From positions 3,224,001 to 3,288,000 of the forward strand of contig NZ_CP134500.1 in the NCBI RefSeq assembly GCF_031760065.1: a stretch of 64,000 nucleotides of DNA, written 5' to 3'. The stretch's first letter is position 1, and the number at the start of each line of letters is the position of its first letter. The notes beneath the pieces are model-generated. The model was not told the origin of the DNA. It saw nothing but the letters and a program-made list of their open reading frames with translations, and ran no database searches. This document shows, piece by piece, positions 52,779-61,688 of the stretch. The position numbers were made by a program, and so were the translations under genes. This DNA comes from Streptomyces durocortorensis (GTDB lineage Bacteria; Actinomycetota; Actinomycetes; Streptomycetales; Streptomycetaceae).

Positions 52779-53108
52779 GGGTCGGCTCCGCAAACACACA
52801 TGGACACATGGACAGCGGGGCGCCCCTGTATTACTGCGCGTGGAGGGAAGGGGAACGCCCGATCTGGTCCAACTGGGGTCCGAGGGCTGAATGTTCTCTT
52901 CGACGAGGGAATCACGAAGTACGCCGCACTCACAGTGTTTTCGCCCAACTTGCCGTGGTTTCCATCCCCTCGGGGGCAGCACGGTTCAACTGTTCAACCG
53001 AACACGTCCGCGTCGCGCAACAAAAAGGCGCCCGGAGGGAGTTCACCCTCCGGACGCCCGGAGCCGGGTCACTGTCGGTGACTGCCGGACGGCGCGCTCA
53101 GCCGTGGC
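52779..53108. other. Spacer between small membrane peptide and DUF2617 genes
   Basis: About 330 bp. It holds the terminator at 53022-53058 and, closer to DUF2617, presumably that gene's promoter. The 52880-52990 part is less GC-rich. No supported gene. Confidence 0.5.
53022..53058 (-). terminator. Intrinsic terminator with T-tract
   Basis: Arms 53027-53039 and 53046-53058 pair over 13 bp with one mismatch. Read leftward the hairpin is followed by five T residues. It ends the Gly/Cys-tailed peptide transcript, 51 bp past its stop. Confidence 0.85.
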
Positions 53109-53333
53109 TCAGCTGCCACCGCCGCACCCGCCGCCACCTCCGCCACCGCCGCCGCCGCACGAGGAGCCGCCACCGCACGAGTGACCGACCGAATCCCCGC
53201 CCGAATCCCCGCCCGAGCCGCCGGCCCAGCCCCCGCCCGTGCCGTTCGCGCCGGACGTGCCGCCTCCGCTCCTGCGCACCAGGAACACCAGTCCCCCTAC
53301 GACCACCGCCGCGATCAGCACCACGAAGACCAT
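53109..53333 (-). CDS. Small membrane protein with Gly/Cys-rich tail
   Basis: About 74 residues: one N-terminal membrane helix (VFVVLIAAVVVGGLVFLV), an Arg-Arg stop, a Gly/Ser linker, and a tail of glycine runs with three cysteines (HSCGGGSSCGGGG, GCGGGS end). ATG 53333 or GTG 53342 could start it. The tail resembles the Gly/Cys ends seen on some TPM/TIGR04222-type membrane proteins, but here without the rest of the protein. Function unknown. Confidence 0.7.
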   Translation of the reverse strand: MVFVVLIAAVVVGGLVFLVRRSGGGTSGANGTGGGWAGGSGGDSGGDSVGHSCGGGSSCGGGGGGGGGGCGGGS

Positions 53334-53503
53334 GCCGTTCACCCGCCTTTCTTCCCCCGAAGCGAGGTTCCCCCGTCGCTTCCCCGTTTTCCGTTTCCCG
53401 TTGTTTCCGCGTGCCGGTTGCCCGCGTGACAGGGGCATGCCCCAGCCTGCGGAAGCGAAAGCAGACTTGAGCAACTCCAGAGCTTCGGCACAGGATGGCG
53501 CCC

Positions 53504-54700
53504 ATGACACAGGGACGACCGACCCAGGGAAACCCCGCAGCGGGGCGGCCGCTGCTCAACCGCCGCCTCGCCGCGTTCGGCACGACGATCTTCGCCGAGA
53601 TGTCCGCGCTGGCCCTGCGGACCGGCTCCATCAACCTCGGCCAGGGCTTCCCCGACACCGACGGCCCCGAGGAGATCCGGGAGGCGGCGGTCCGGGCGCT
53701 GCGCGCCGGGCACGGCAACCAGTACCCGCCGGGCCCCGGCATCCCGGAACTGCGCAACGCCGTCGCCGCCCACCAGGAGCGCTTCTACGGCCTGACCTGG
53801 TCCCCGGAGACCGAGGTCCTGGTGACCACCGGCGCCACCGAGGCGATCGCCGCCTCCCTGCTCGCCCTGCTCGAACCGGGCGACGAGGTCATCGCGTTCG
53901 AGCCGTACTACGACTCGTACGCCGCGTGCATCGCGATGGCGGGCGCGCAGCGCGTACCGCTCACCCTGCGCGCCCCGGACTTCCGCCCGGACCTCGACGA
54001 ACTGCGCTCCCTGATCACCCCGCGCACCCGTCTCCTGCTCCTGAACACCCCGCACAACCCGACGGGCATGGTGCTCACGCCCGACGAGCTGGCCGGGATC
54101 GCGGCCCTCGCGGTGGAGCACGACCTGCTGGTCGTCACCGACGAGGTCTACGAACACCTGGTCTTCGAGGGCGCGCACCACCCGATCGCCGCCCTGCCCG
54201 GGATGCGCGAGCGCACGGTCTCCATTTCGAGCTCGGGCAAGACGTTCTCGTACACCGGCTGGAAGATCGGCTGGGTCACCGGGGACGCGCCGCTGGTGAC
54301 GGCGGTGCGCTCGGCGAAGCAGTACCTGACGTTCGTCAGCGGGGGCCCGTTCCAGTACGCGATCGCCGAGGCGCTCGCGCTGCCCGACACGTTCTTCGCG
54401 GACTTCCGCGCGGACATGCGGCGCAGGCGCGACCTGCTCGCCAAGGGCCTGCGGAGTGCGGGCTTCCGGGTGTACGAGCCGGAGGGGACGTACTTCATCA
54501 CCACCGACATCGCCCCGTTCGGCGACGAGGACGCGTACGCCTTCTGCCGGGCGCTGCCCGAGCGCTGCGGGGTGGCGGCGGTGCCGAACTCGGTCTTCTA
54601 CGACGATCCGGAGGCGGGCCGCAGCCAGGTCCGTTTCACCTTCTGCAAGAGGGACGACGTGCTGGAGGAGGCGGTGGAACGGCTGGGACGGCTGGGCTGA
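53504..54700 (+). CDS. PLP-dependent class I/II aminotransferase
   Basis: A 398-residue aminotransferase: INLGQGFPDTDGPEEIREAA, YPPGPGIPELRNAVAAH, TTGATEAIAASLLAL, NTPHNPTGMVL, VTDEVYEHLVFEG, and the PLP lysine in SSSGKTFSYTGWKIGW. The GKTFSYTGWKIGW signature is that of the kynurenine aminotransferase/YbdL group (also N-succinyldiaminopimelate-type). Substrates may include methionine or kynurenine. ATG 53504 follows AGGATGG; ATG 53495 is three codons earlier. Confidence 0.93.
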   Translation: MTQGRPTQGNPAAGRPLLNRRLAAFGTTIFAEMSALALRTGSINLGQGFPDTDGPEEIREAAVRALRAGHGNQYPPGPGIPELRNAVAAHQERFYGLTWSPETEVLVTTGATEAIAASLLALLEPGDEVIAFEPYYDSYAACIAMAGAQRVPLTLRAPDFRPDLDELRSLITPRTRLLLLNTPHNPTGMVLTPDELAGIAALAVEHDLLVVTDEVYEHLVFEGAHHPIAALPGMRERTVSISSSGKTFSYTGWKIGWVTGDAPLVTAVRSAKQYLTFVSGGPFQYAIAEALALPDTFFADFRADMRRRRDLLAKGLRSAGFRVYEPEGTYFITTDIAPFGDEDAYAFCRALPERCGVAAVPNSVFYDDPEAGRSQVRFTFCKRDDVLEEAVERLGRLG

Positions 54701-54742
54701 GTACGGCCAGGCACGGGGGCGGATCAGCCCGGATACGGAAAG

Positions 54743-54779
54743 GGCCCGGGAGGCGGTCGTGATGACCGCCTCCCGGGCC
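54743..54779. terminator. Perfect 16-bp bidirectional terminator
   Basis: Arms 54743-54758 and 54764-54779 are exact complements with a 5-nt loop. It lies between the convergent aminotransferase and YbjN genes and could stop both; an AAAGG run precedes it (T-rich when read leftward). Confidence 0.88.
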
Positions 54780-54798
54780 GCTGCCGTGGGCCGTGGCG

Positions 54799-55344
54799 TC
54801 AGGCGCCGGCGGGCTCCTCGCCGTCCTTCTTGTCCTCGGCGGGCTGGATGCCGAGGCGCTCGACGAGCCACTTGTCGAACTCGATCGAGGCGCGGACCCA
54901 GCTGACCGTGGAGGAGACGAAGTGCTCCAGGCTGACGCCGGTGCCGATGAGCATCTGCGCCTCACCGATCAGCCGGACGGAACCCGCCTCGCCCTCCTCG
55001 CCCTCGTGGGCGTGGGTGTAAACCTTGGGCCACAGGGTGCGGCGGTTCCAGTCGTCGATGGCGTCCAGGAGGACGGGACGCTGGTCGAGCGCGTGGGGGC
55101 GGTCGTAGAACGTACGGACCGAGAAGACCTGCTGCTCGTCCTCGCCCCGGAACATGAAGTACGTCCGGAACTCTTCCCACGGTGCCGCGAGGTCGCCCTC
55201 GTCGTCGACGACGTACTTCAGCTCCATCTGGTCGAGGAGCTGCTTGACGAGGTCCTGGTCAGGGACGACGGGGCCCTCCGGTCCTGCCGCCTGCGGTTCG
55301 GGCTGGCCCCCGAAATTAGGAATCGAGGACGGATCGATGCTCAC
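54799..55344 (-). CDS. YbjN domain-containing protein
   Basis: A 181-residue protein with a YbjN domain (type III secretion chaperone-like fold): QLLDQMELKYVVDDEGDLAAPWEEF, FMFRGEDEQQVFSVRTFYD, LDAIDDWNRRTLWPKVY and the C-terminal ASIEFDKWLVERLG. YbjN proteins affect stress responses in E. coli; here function is unknown. GTG 55344, with AAGGGAA 6 nt before it, was chosen. It ends in an acidic tail. Same direction as clpB, 159 bp apart. Confidence 0.88.
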   Translation of the reverse strand: MSIDPSSIPNFGGQPEPQAAGPEGPVVPDQDLVKQLLDQMELKYVVDDEGDLAAPWEEFRTYFMFRGEDEQQVFSVRTFYDRPHALDQRPVLLDAIDDWNRRTLWPKVYTHAHEGEEGEAGSVRLIGEAQMLIGTGVSLEHFVSSTVSWVRASIEFDKWLVERLGIQPAEDKKDGEEPAGA

Positions 55345-55503
55345 CGTTATTTCCCTTCGTGACGAGTACGGCCATCCTCTCCCATGGCGGGCGGGGCATG
55401 GCAAGCCCGCACGGCCCCTATCCGCCACAAGCTGACAGAGAGCGTGTGGGGACGGGGACCGGCGGGCGTACGGCCACGGGCTGCGACACCCGGTGACCTT
55501 CGG

Positions 55504-58098
55504 TTACGAAGCGGGGCCGACGATCAGCCCGTCCTCGGCCCGGGCCACCCGTACGGTGTCACCGTCGCGGACCTCACCGGCCAGGATCTCCTTGGCGAGC
55601 CGGTCGCCGATGGCCGTCTGGATGAGCCGGCGCAGCGGTCGCGCACCGTAGGCGGGGTCGTTGCCCTCCTCGGCGAGCCAGGCCAGTGCCTCGGGGGTGA
55701 CGTCCAGGGTGATCCGCCGGTCGGCGAGCCGCCGGGCCAGCCGGCCGATCTGGAGCCCCGCGATGTGCGCGAGCTCGTCGCCGGACAGGGCGGAGAAGAC
55801 CACGAGGTCGTCGAGCCGGTTGATGAACTCCGGCTTGAACGAGGCCCGCACCACGTCCAGCACCTGCTGCTTCTTAGCCTCGGGCTTGACCAGGGGGTCC
55901 ATCAGGAACTGGCTGCCGAGGTTGGAGGTGAGGATGAGGATGGTGTTGCGGAAGTCGACCGTACGGCCCTGACCGTCGGTGAGCCGGCCGTCGTCGAGGA
56001 CCTGGAGCAGGATGTCGAAGACCTCGGGGTGGGCCTTCTCGACCTCGTCCAGGAGCACGACGCTGTACGGGCGGCGGCGGACGGCCTCGGTGAGCTGGCC
56101 GCCCTCCTCGTAGCCGACGTAACCGGGCGGGGCGCCGACGAGACGGGCGACGCTGTGCTTCTCGCCGTACTCGCTCATGTCGATGCGGATCATGGCCCGC
56201 TCGTCGTCGAAGAGGAAGTCCGCGAGCGCCTTGGCCAGCTCGGTCTTGCCGACACCGGTGGGCCCGAGGAAGAGGAACGACCCGGTGGGCCGGTCGGGAT
56301 CGGCGATCCCGGCGCGCGTACGGCGTACGGCGTCGGAGACGGCCTGCACGGCCTCGCTCTGCCCGATCAGCCGCTTGCCGAGCTCGTCCTCCATCCGCAG
56401 CAGCTTCTGGGTCTCGCCCTCCAGCAGCCGCCCGGCCGGGATGCCGGTCCAGGAGCCGACGACGTCGGCGATGTCGTCCGGGCCGACCTCCTCCTTGACC
56501 ATGGTGTCCTTGGCGGCCTCCTGCTCGGCCTCGGCGGCCTCCTCCAACTCCCGCTCCAAGCCGGGGATCTCCCCGTACAGCAGCTGGGAGGCGGTGTCGA
56601 AGTCCCCGTCGCGCTGGGCGCGTTCGGCCTGGCCGCGCAGTTCGTCGAGGCGCTCCTTCAGCTCACCGACCCGGTTGAGGCCCTGCTTCTCCTTCTCCCA
56701 GCGGGCGTTGAGGCCGCGCAGCTCCTCCTCCTTGTCGGCGAGGTCGCGGCGCAGTTTGTCCAGGCGCTGCTTGGAGGCGGCGTCGGACTCGTTCTTGAGC
56801 GCCAGCTCCTCCATCCGCAGCCGGTCGACGGAGCGCTGGAGTTCGTCGATCTCCAGGGGCGAGGAGTCGATTTCCATCCTCAGCCGCGAGGCGGCTTCGT
56901 CGACGAGGTCGATGGCCTTGTCGGGGAGGAAGCGGGAGGTGATGTACCGGTCGGAGAGGGTGGCGGCGGCCACCAGCGCCGAGTCCGCGATCTGGACCTT
57001 GTGGTGGGCCTCGTAACGGCCCTTGAGGCCGCGCAGGATCGCGATGGTGTCCTCGACGGAGGGCTCGGCGACCAGCACCTGCTGGAAGCGGCGCTCCAGG
57101 GCGGGGTCCTTCTCGATGCGCTCGCGGTACTCGTCGAGCGTGGTCGCGCCGACCATGCGCAGCTCACCGCGGGCCAGCATCGGCTTGAGCATGTTGCCCG
57201 CGTCCATGGCGGAGTCGCCGCCTGCGCCCGCGCCGACGACGGTGTGCAGCTCGTCGATGAAGGTGATGATGCGGCCGTCGCTCTCCTTGATCTCGGAGAG
57301 GACGGCCTTCAGACGCTCCTCGAACTCGCCGCGGTACTTGGCCCCGGCGACCATGGCGCCGAGGTCGAGGGAGACCAGCCGCTTGTTCTTCAGGCTCTCC
57401 GGAACATCACCCTTGACGATGCGCTGGGCGAGCCCTTCGACGACGGCGGTCTTGCCGACGCCGGGCTCACCGATGAGCACGGGGTTGTTCTTCGTCCGAC
57501 GGGACAGCACCTGCACGACGCGGCGGATCTCCTGGTCACGGCCGATGACCGGGTCCAGCTTGCCCTCGCGCGCGGCGGCGGTGAAGTCGGTGCCGAACTT
57601 CTCCAGGGCCTTGTACTGGCCCTCCGGGTCGGGTGTGGTCACCCGGCGCCCTCCCCTGCTCGTCTCGAATGCGGCCAGCAGCTTCTTCGCACTGGCGCCC
57701 TGCCCGTCGAGGATCTCACCGGCCCGGCCGCCCTTCGCGGCGATCCCGATGAGCAGGTGCTCGGTGGAGGTGTAGTCGTCGCCCAGCTCCTTGGCCCGCT
57801 GCGCGGCGTCCTGGACGACGGCGAGCAGCTCGCGGTTGGGCTGCGGCGGGGCGACGGTGGAGCCGGTGACGCTGGGGAGGGTGCCGAGGAGCCGCTCGGT
57901 CTCGCCGCGCACGGCGGCCTGATCGGCGTCCACGGCGGCGAGGAGATCGGTGATGTTCGCGCTCGCCTGCCGGCCTTCGCCCTCCAGCAGCGCGAGGAGC
58001 AGATGCGCGGGCGTGAGGTCGGGATGCCCGTCCTTCACGGCCCTGCTGGTGGCCGCGTTGATCGCGTCCCGGCTCTTGTTGGTCAGCTCTGCGTCCAC
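55504..58098 (-). CDS. clpB: ATP-dependent disaggregase ClpB
   Basis: A complete 864-residue Hsp100. The N domain (1-145) starts with [23 protein letters not shown]1 has Walker A GEPGVGKT (about 204-211) and Walker [10 protein letters not shown]. The coiled-coil middle domain (about 400-520) has long charged helices. NBD2 has Walker A GPTGVGKT (about 605) and [15 protein letters not shown]. With DnaK it rescues aggregated proteins. GTG 58098 is preceded by GGAGGAG at 9 nt. The HAIR operator at 58160-58180 indicates HspR repression. Confidence 0.98.
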   Translation of the reverse strand: MDAELTNKSRDAINAATSRAVKDGHPDLTPAHLLLALLEGEGRQASANITDLLAAVDADQAAVRGETERLLGTLPSVTGSTVAPPQPNRELLAVVQDAAQRAKELGDDYTSTEHLLIGIAAKGGRAGEILDGQGASAKKLLAAFETSRGGRRVTTPDPEGQYKALEKFGTDFTAAAREGKLDPVIGRDQEIRRVVQVLSRRTKNNPVLIGEPGVGKTAVVEGLAQRIVKGDVPESLKNKRLVSLDLGAMVAGAKYRGEFEERLKAVLSEIKESDGRIITFIDELHTVVGAGAGGDSAMDAGNMLKPMLARGELRMVGATTLDEYRERIEKDPALERRFQQVLVAEPSVEDTIAILRGLKGRYEAHHKVQIADSALVAAATLSDRYITSRFLPDKAIDLVDEAASRLRMEIDSSPLEIDELQRSVDRLRMEELALKNESDAASKQRLDKLRRDLADKEEELRGLNARWEKEKQGLNRVGELKERLDELRGQAERAQRDGDFDTASQLLYGEIPGLERELEEAAEAEQEAAKDTMVKEEVGPDDIADVVGSWTGIPAGRLLEGETQKLLRMEDELGKRLIGQSEAVQAVSDAVRRTRAGIADPDRPTGSFLFLGPTGVGKTELAKALADFLFDDERAMIRIDMSEYGEKHSVARLVGAPPGYVGYEEGGQLTEAVRRRPYSVVLLDEVEKAHPEVFDILLQVLDDGRLTDGQGRTVDFRNTILILTSNLGSQFLMDPLVKPEAKKQQVLDVVRASFKPEFINRLDDLVVFSALSGDELAHIAGLQIGRLARRLADRRITLDVTPEALAWLAEEGNDPAYGARPLRRLIQTAIGDRLAKEILAGEVRDGDTVRVARAEDGLIVGPAS

Positions 58099-58147
58099 GT
58101 GTGGTTACTCCTCCTCGCAGCTGGTGAGTCATGGCGTTGACTTATGC

Positions 58148-58173
58148 AACGTGCACAAAGTTGAGTCTACTCC
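58148..58173 (-). promoter_or_regulatory. Possible SigR-like promoter of clpB
   Basis: GGAGT (58173-58169), 18 bp, then GTT (58150-58148) on the minus strand. It is one mismatch from the SigR consensus GGAAT-N18-GTT and overlaps the HAIR site. The start would leave a leader of about 40 nt. Confidence 0.35.
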
Positions 58174-58180
58174 ACTCAAG
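58160..58180 (-). promoter_or_regulatory. HAIR operator (HspR site)
   Basis: GTTGAGT-N7-ACTCAAG on the plus strand, one mismatch from the consensus CTTGAGT-N7-ACTCAAG. It lies 60-80 bp upstream of clpB, the known HspR regulon position. Confidence 0.92.
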
Positions 58181-58256
58181 AGGTCCCGCACGTGGATACC
58201 CGTGGGCGGCCCGGTCCCGCCCACGCGGGCGACCCGGCCCCGCCTACGCTGCCCCC

Positions 58257-58658
58257 ATGGCAGACGTACGCAACCCCAGCCCCGAGTACCTCGCGTTCTG
58301 GCGCGAGTACCACCTGTGCACCTTGACCACACTCCGCCCCGACGGCACGCCGCACGTGGTGCCGGTGGGCGTGACGTACGACCCGGAGGCCGGGGTCGCC
58401 CGCGTGATCACCAACAAGGGCAGCCGGAAGGTGGCCAACATCCTGGCCGCGGGCCCCGACGGGGCGCGGGTGGCCGTCTGCCAGATGCACCGGGCCCGCT
58501 GGGCGACCCTGGAGGGCGTCGCGACGATCCGCACGGAGCCGGAGGTCGTCGCGGACGCGGTAAGCCGTTACGCGGAGCGCTACGAGCGCACGCCTCGGCC
58601 CAACCCGGACCGGGTCGTCATCGAGATCGCCCTGGACCGGGCGCTCGGCAGGGCCTGA
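58257..58658 (+). CDS. PPOX-class (F420-dependent type) FMN/F420-binding protein
   Basis: A 133-residue split-barrel protein: REYHLCTLTTLRPDGTPHVVPVGV is the start of the pyridoxine 5'-phosphate oxidase-like fold, with VITNKGSRKVANILAAG (phosphate contacts) and a helical end. The size and motifs fit the FDOR-B/TIGR03618 group, which often uses F420, but the cofactor is inferred. ATG 58257 chosen; the longer frame overlaps the clpB operator. Divergent from clpB. Confidence 0.88.
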   Translation: MADVRNPSPEYLAFWREYHLCTLTTLRPDGTPHVVPVGVTYDPEAGVARVITNKGSRKVANILAAGPDGARVAVCQMHRARWATLEGVATIRTEPEVVADAVSRYAERYERTPRPNPDRVVIEIALDRALGRA

Positions 58659-58699
58659 GGGCAGGGCCTGAGGGGCCCGGGGCCGCGGAGGCAGCACAA

Positions 58700-58732
58700 C
58701 GGCGCCACCGTGTTCAGGTCACGGTGGCGCCG
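58700..58732 (+). terminator. Terminator after PPOX gene
   Basis: Perfect 13-bp arms (CGGCGCCACCGTG and its complement) with a 7-nt loop, 42 bp past the stop. It also separates the convergent small gene at 58780. Confidence 0.85.
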
Positions 58733-58779
58733 CTGTGTGGGGGAAGCGCCGGAGCGATAGGTGACGACGGGGGAATCGC

Positions 58780-59100
58780 TCAGGCACTGCGGGGGGTGGC
58801 GGAAAGGGGTTCTGCGTCGAACAGCTCGTGGTCCCGCTGATCGAGATTGACGAAGATCATGCCGTACCTCACGGCGCAGCGGACCGGCTGCGGCGCACCA
58901 CGGGGCCGACGGAGACAGCGATAGGCGCGGACGTCCTCGTCCTCTTCCATCACCACGACGATCGGCTCTCCGAACAGGGTGACCATCAACGAGTCGCCAC
59001 GGCGGGGGAGGGCCGTGAGCAGATCGATGAAATGCCACCCTGAGCGATAGGCGGTTGCCATCTCGCGCCGAAAGGTGCGGTCGTCCGGCGGGGTGGTCAT
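58780..59100 (-). CDS. Hypothetical 106-aa protein with faint Rieske-like end
   Basis: A small soluble protein: REMATAYRSGWHFIDLLTALP, GDSLMVTLFGEPIVVVMEEDEDVRAY-type strands, and RYGMIFVNLDQRD near the end. That last part recalls the Rieske domain of ring-hydroxylating oxygenases, but the Cys-His iron-sulfur ligands (C-x-H, C-x-x-H) are absent, with only two cysteines. The link is weak. The start overlaps the exported small protein by 4 bp (ATGA), so the two are coupled. It does not resemble a known enzyme by itself. Confidence 0.65.
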   Translation of the reverse strand: MTTPPDDRTFRREMATAYRSGWHFIDLLTALPRRGDSLMVTLFGEPIVVVMEEDEDVRAYRCLRRPRGAPQPVRCAVRYGMIFVNLDQRDHELFDAEPLSATPRSA

Positions 59101-59342
59101 GCGCGGTCCTGTGCAGTCGGGGCGATGTCCGACAGCGATCCGGACGCCGGCTCCGAACCCGCCGTCCGCGCGGGCATCAAGTCCCAGGCCAGGTCCGGGG
59201 GCGGTGCAGCCTGCGCATGCGTACCGGCCCCCGCACCGTGGGTCACGCCGCCCTCAACGAGGTCAAGAACACTCAGCGCCCCGGTCGTCAGCCCAACGGA
59301 GAAGGCAACAGCAAGCACCGAGCGAAGCGTTTTGTAACTCAT
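59097..59342 (-). CDS. Small exported/membrane protein
   Basis: An 81-residue protein with an N-terminal hydrophobic segment (RSVLAVAFSVGLTTGALSVL, residues about 7-26), a possible cleavage region near HAQAAPPP, and a Pro/Ala/Ser-rich tail (DLAWDLMPARTAGSEPASGS). It may be secreted and processed. Its stop overlaps the start of the 106-aa gene. It is divergent from a LuxR-type regulator, 131 bp away. I do not recognise a family. ATG 59342 chosen; the longer frame reaches into the promoter region. Confidence 0.7.
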   Translation of the reverse strand: MSYKTLRSVLAVAFSVGLTTGALSVLDLVEGGVTHGAGAGTHAQAAPPPDLAWDLMPARTAGSEPASGSLSDIAPTAQDRA

Positions 59343-59473
59343 GATGGGCTTCGTCCTCACTTCCAAGGTTTCCTCTCCCCCGCAGGACAAGACGATGGCC
59401 CATCCAGGCACGTCAATGCCACAGAAGCGATGCATCATGTTCCTGCTGATTCATGTTCCTGGGGGGTGGAGAA

Positions 59474-60487
59474 TTGACCACAGACAACACTAAAGCGACA
59501 CATCCCCACTCGGTTAGTGCCTTGTGTGACGAGGGGGCACGGCTCTATGCCAGTGCACTGAGCGTGGGCAAAATAGCTCGTGTCGAGGCGGAGGACGCCC
59601 CTTGCCTGCTGGACTTCGCCCTGCTGCATCCCGATCCCGACGATGCCACCTGGCTGCGACCAGTGCCGCCATCCGCGGCACTCACCCAGCGGCTGCACCC
59701 GATCGAGCGGGAGATCCAGGAGCGAAGGCGGCTCTCGGTCGAACTCACCGAGGCGTTCGAACCCTTCATGGCGATCAGCGCTCAGGCCCCTCCGACCACG
59801 CACGCGATCACGGTTCTCGAAGGCATCGGCCGCATCAACGCCTCGATAGAGCTCGCCCTGGCCGAGTGTCGATCGGAAGTCCTCACCATCCAGCCGGGCG
59901 GCGGGCGCAGTGAGAACGCGCTCACCATTGCCATGGAACGAGGCACCATGCTCACGGAACGTGGTGTGGGCATGCGCACTCTGTATCAGCACACAGTCCG
60001 TCACAGTCATGGAACCCTCAATTACGCCGCCCGGATGGCAGAGAGCAAGGTCGAGATCCGGACTCTCGAAGAGCTCATAGAGCGGCTCATGATCTTCGAC
60101 CGCACCGTCGCCTTCATACCGGCCACAGACGACCGCACCGTAGCCCTTGAGCTGCGGCACCCCGGCATCGTGGAGTACCTCACCAAGGTCTTCGAACAGT
60201 TCTGGCACCGCGCTGTGCCCCTTCAGGAACAGATTCCGTACGACTCCAAGACGGACGGCATTTCCGGTGTGCGGCACTCGATCGCGAAACTGCTCGTCGA
60301 GGGCCACGTCGACGAGGCGATTGCCCGCCGTCTCGGCATGAACGTACGCACCTGCCGGTCGCACATCGCCAAGCTCAGCGTCGCGCTCGGCAGCAACAGC
60401 CGGGCCCAACTCGGTTACCTGATCGCACGGTCAGGGATCCTGGAATCAGACCCTGACCATGCGATCACCCCCGACCCCGGGACGTGA
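59474..60487 (+). CDS. LuxR-type regulator with sensory domain (paralogue 1)
   Basis: A 337-residue regulator: an N-terminal domain (CDEGARLYASALSVGKI, CLLDFALLHPDPDD, RPVPPSAALTQRL), a central region (HAITVLEGIGRINASIELAL, LYQHTVRHSHG, IFDRTVAFIPATDDRTVALEL) resembling TrmB/PLD-like ligand-binding folds, and a C-terminal LuxR HTH (IAKLLVEGHVDEAIARRLGMN then VRTCRSHIAKL). TTG 59474 was chosen because it aligns exactly with the ATG of paralogue 2; ATG 59453 lacks a ribosome site. It is divergent from the exported small protein and may sense it. Confidence 0.85.
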   Translation: MTTDNTKATHPHSVSALCDEGARLYASALSVGKIARVEAEDAPCLLDFALLHPDPDDATWLRPVPPSAALTQRLHPIEREIQERRRLSVELTEAFEPFMAISAQAPPTTHAITVLEGIGRINASIELALAECRSEVLTIQPGGGRSENALTIAMERGTMLTERGVGMRTLYQHTVRHSHGTLNYAARMAESKVEIRTLEELIERLMIFDRTVAFIPATDDRTVALELRHPGIVEYLTKVFEQFWHRAVPLQEQIPYDSKTDGISGVRHSIAKLLVEGHVDEAIARRLGMNVRTCRSHIAKLSVALGSNSRAQLGYLIARSGILESDPDHAITPDPGT

Positions 60488-60629
60488 CTGCGCAAGGGGG
60501 AGAGCGCAGCCACGCCCAGGTGCCACCAGGGGAGTTCCCGGCTTCCCCGGCCTGTCCACGATCCCCCCGCAACTAAGCTGGCGCCACCGTCCACTTGTTG
60601 CATTGCACAAAGCAGGGGGGGGATCCCAA

Positions 60630-61616
60630 ATGGGCACAGAGGAAAGCAGACCGCCCCATCCGCACCTGAACACCGAAGTGTGCGAACCGGCCTTGCGCGT
60701 GTACCGGGAAGCCCTGCGTACGGGACGAGTCCAGCGAGCAGAGGTCGGTGCCGTGCCCTGTCTCATCGACCTGGCATTGCTGCACACCGACCCGTGGGAC
60801 GGCCGGTGGATGCGCCCCGTCCCGCCGTCCGCCGCCCTGGCCCACCTGTTGCAGCCCGTCTCCCGAGAGATCGACGAGCGCCTCCACCTCGCCACCACCC
60901 TCAGCCAGGCGCTCTTGCCTCTCACCGCTGTCGCCCACGACGATCCCAACCTGGCGATCACCGTTCTGGAGGGGATCGCGACCATCCAGGCATCCATCGA
61001 CGACGCCACCGCCACCGCCACGGATGAGATCCTGACCGCCCAGCCCGGCAGCAACCGGCCCGCCGAAACCCTGCGAGCAGCTCTGGCCAACGCGCACAAG
61101 GCCATCCAGCGCGGCGCCCGGATCCGCCACATCTACCAGCACCCGGCCAGGCACAGCAGCTCCATCAGGGACTACCTGTCCCGGGTACCGGCCCAGCACC
61201 TTCAGGTGCGCACGACCGAGCTCACCGTCGAGCGGCTGATCATCATCGACCGGACGGTCGCGTTCATCCCCGCCTCCGCCGACCGGAACACCGCACTGCA
61301 AATCAGGCATCCCGCCCTGGTCTCCTACCTCATCCAGGTCTACGAGGTGCTGTGGGCACAGTCCGTCCCGCTGGCCGAGAACCACCGCACGGCCGCACCG
61401 GACGCCCCGGTCACCCCTGTCCAGCTCAGCATCGCCCGCCTCCTCGCCGAAGGCCACGTGGACGACGTCGTCGCCCGGAAGATGGGCATCAGCGTCCGCA
61501 CCTGCCGCGCCCACATCGCCAAGCTCATGCAGACCCTCGGCGCCACCAGCCGCACCCACCTCGGCGCCCTCCTCGTGCGGTCCGGGATCGCCGGGGCGGA
61601 CCGTGGCGGCGGGTGA
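60630..61616 (+). CDS. LuxR-type regulator with sensory domain (paralogue 2)
   Basis: A 328-residue paralogue of the preceding regulator, colinear over its whole length: CEPALRVYREALRTG, CLIDLALLHTDPWD, RPVPPSAALAHLL, LAITVLEGIATIQASI, IYQHPARHS, IIDRTVAFIPASADR, and the HTH IARLLAEGHVDDVVARKMGIS/VRTCRAHIAKL. GGGGGGGGA precedes ATG 60630. 142 bp separate the two genes, so this one may have its own promoter. A tandem duplication with later divergence is the simplest origin. Confidence 0.88.
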   Translation: MGTEESRPPHPHLNTEVCEPALRVYREALRTGRVQRAEVGAVPCLIDLALLHTDPWDGRWMRPVPPSAALAHLLQPVSREIDERLHLATTLSQALLPLTAVAHDDPNLAITVLEGIATIQASIDDATATATDEILTAQPGSNRPAETLRAALANAHKAIQRGARIRHIYQHPARHSSSIRDYLSRVPAQHLQVRTTELTVERLIIIDRTVAFIPASADRNTALQIRHPALVSYLIQVYEVLWAQSVPLAENHRTAAPDAPVTPVQLSIARLLAEGHVDDVVARKMGISVRTCRAHIAKLMQTLGATSRTHLGALLVRSGIAGADRGGG

Positions 61617-61688
61617 GGCAGCGCGGAGGCAGGCCAGGCACGGCGGGGGTGAGGCAGGCCGGGTTCGGCGGGTGGTGGCGGCCCGTGA

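Noticed and set aside
55384..58140. A 918-codon rightward frame opposite clpB
   Set aside because: It is the antisense of clpB with low-complexity Leu/Val/Gly content.
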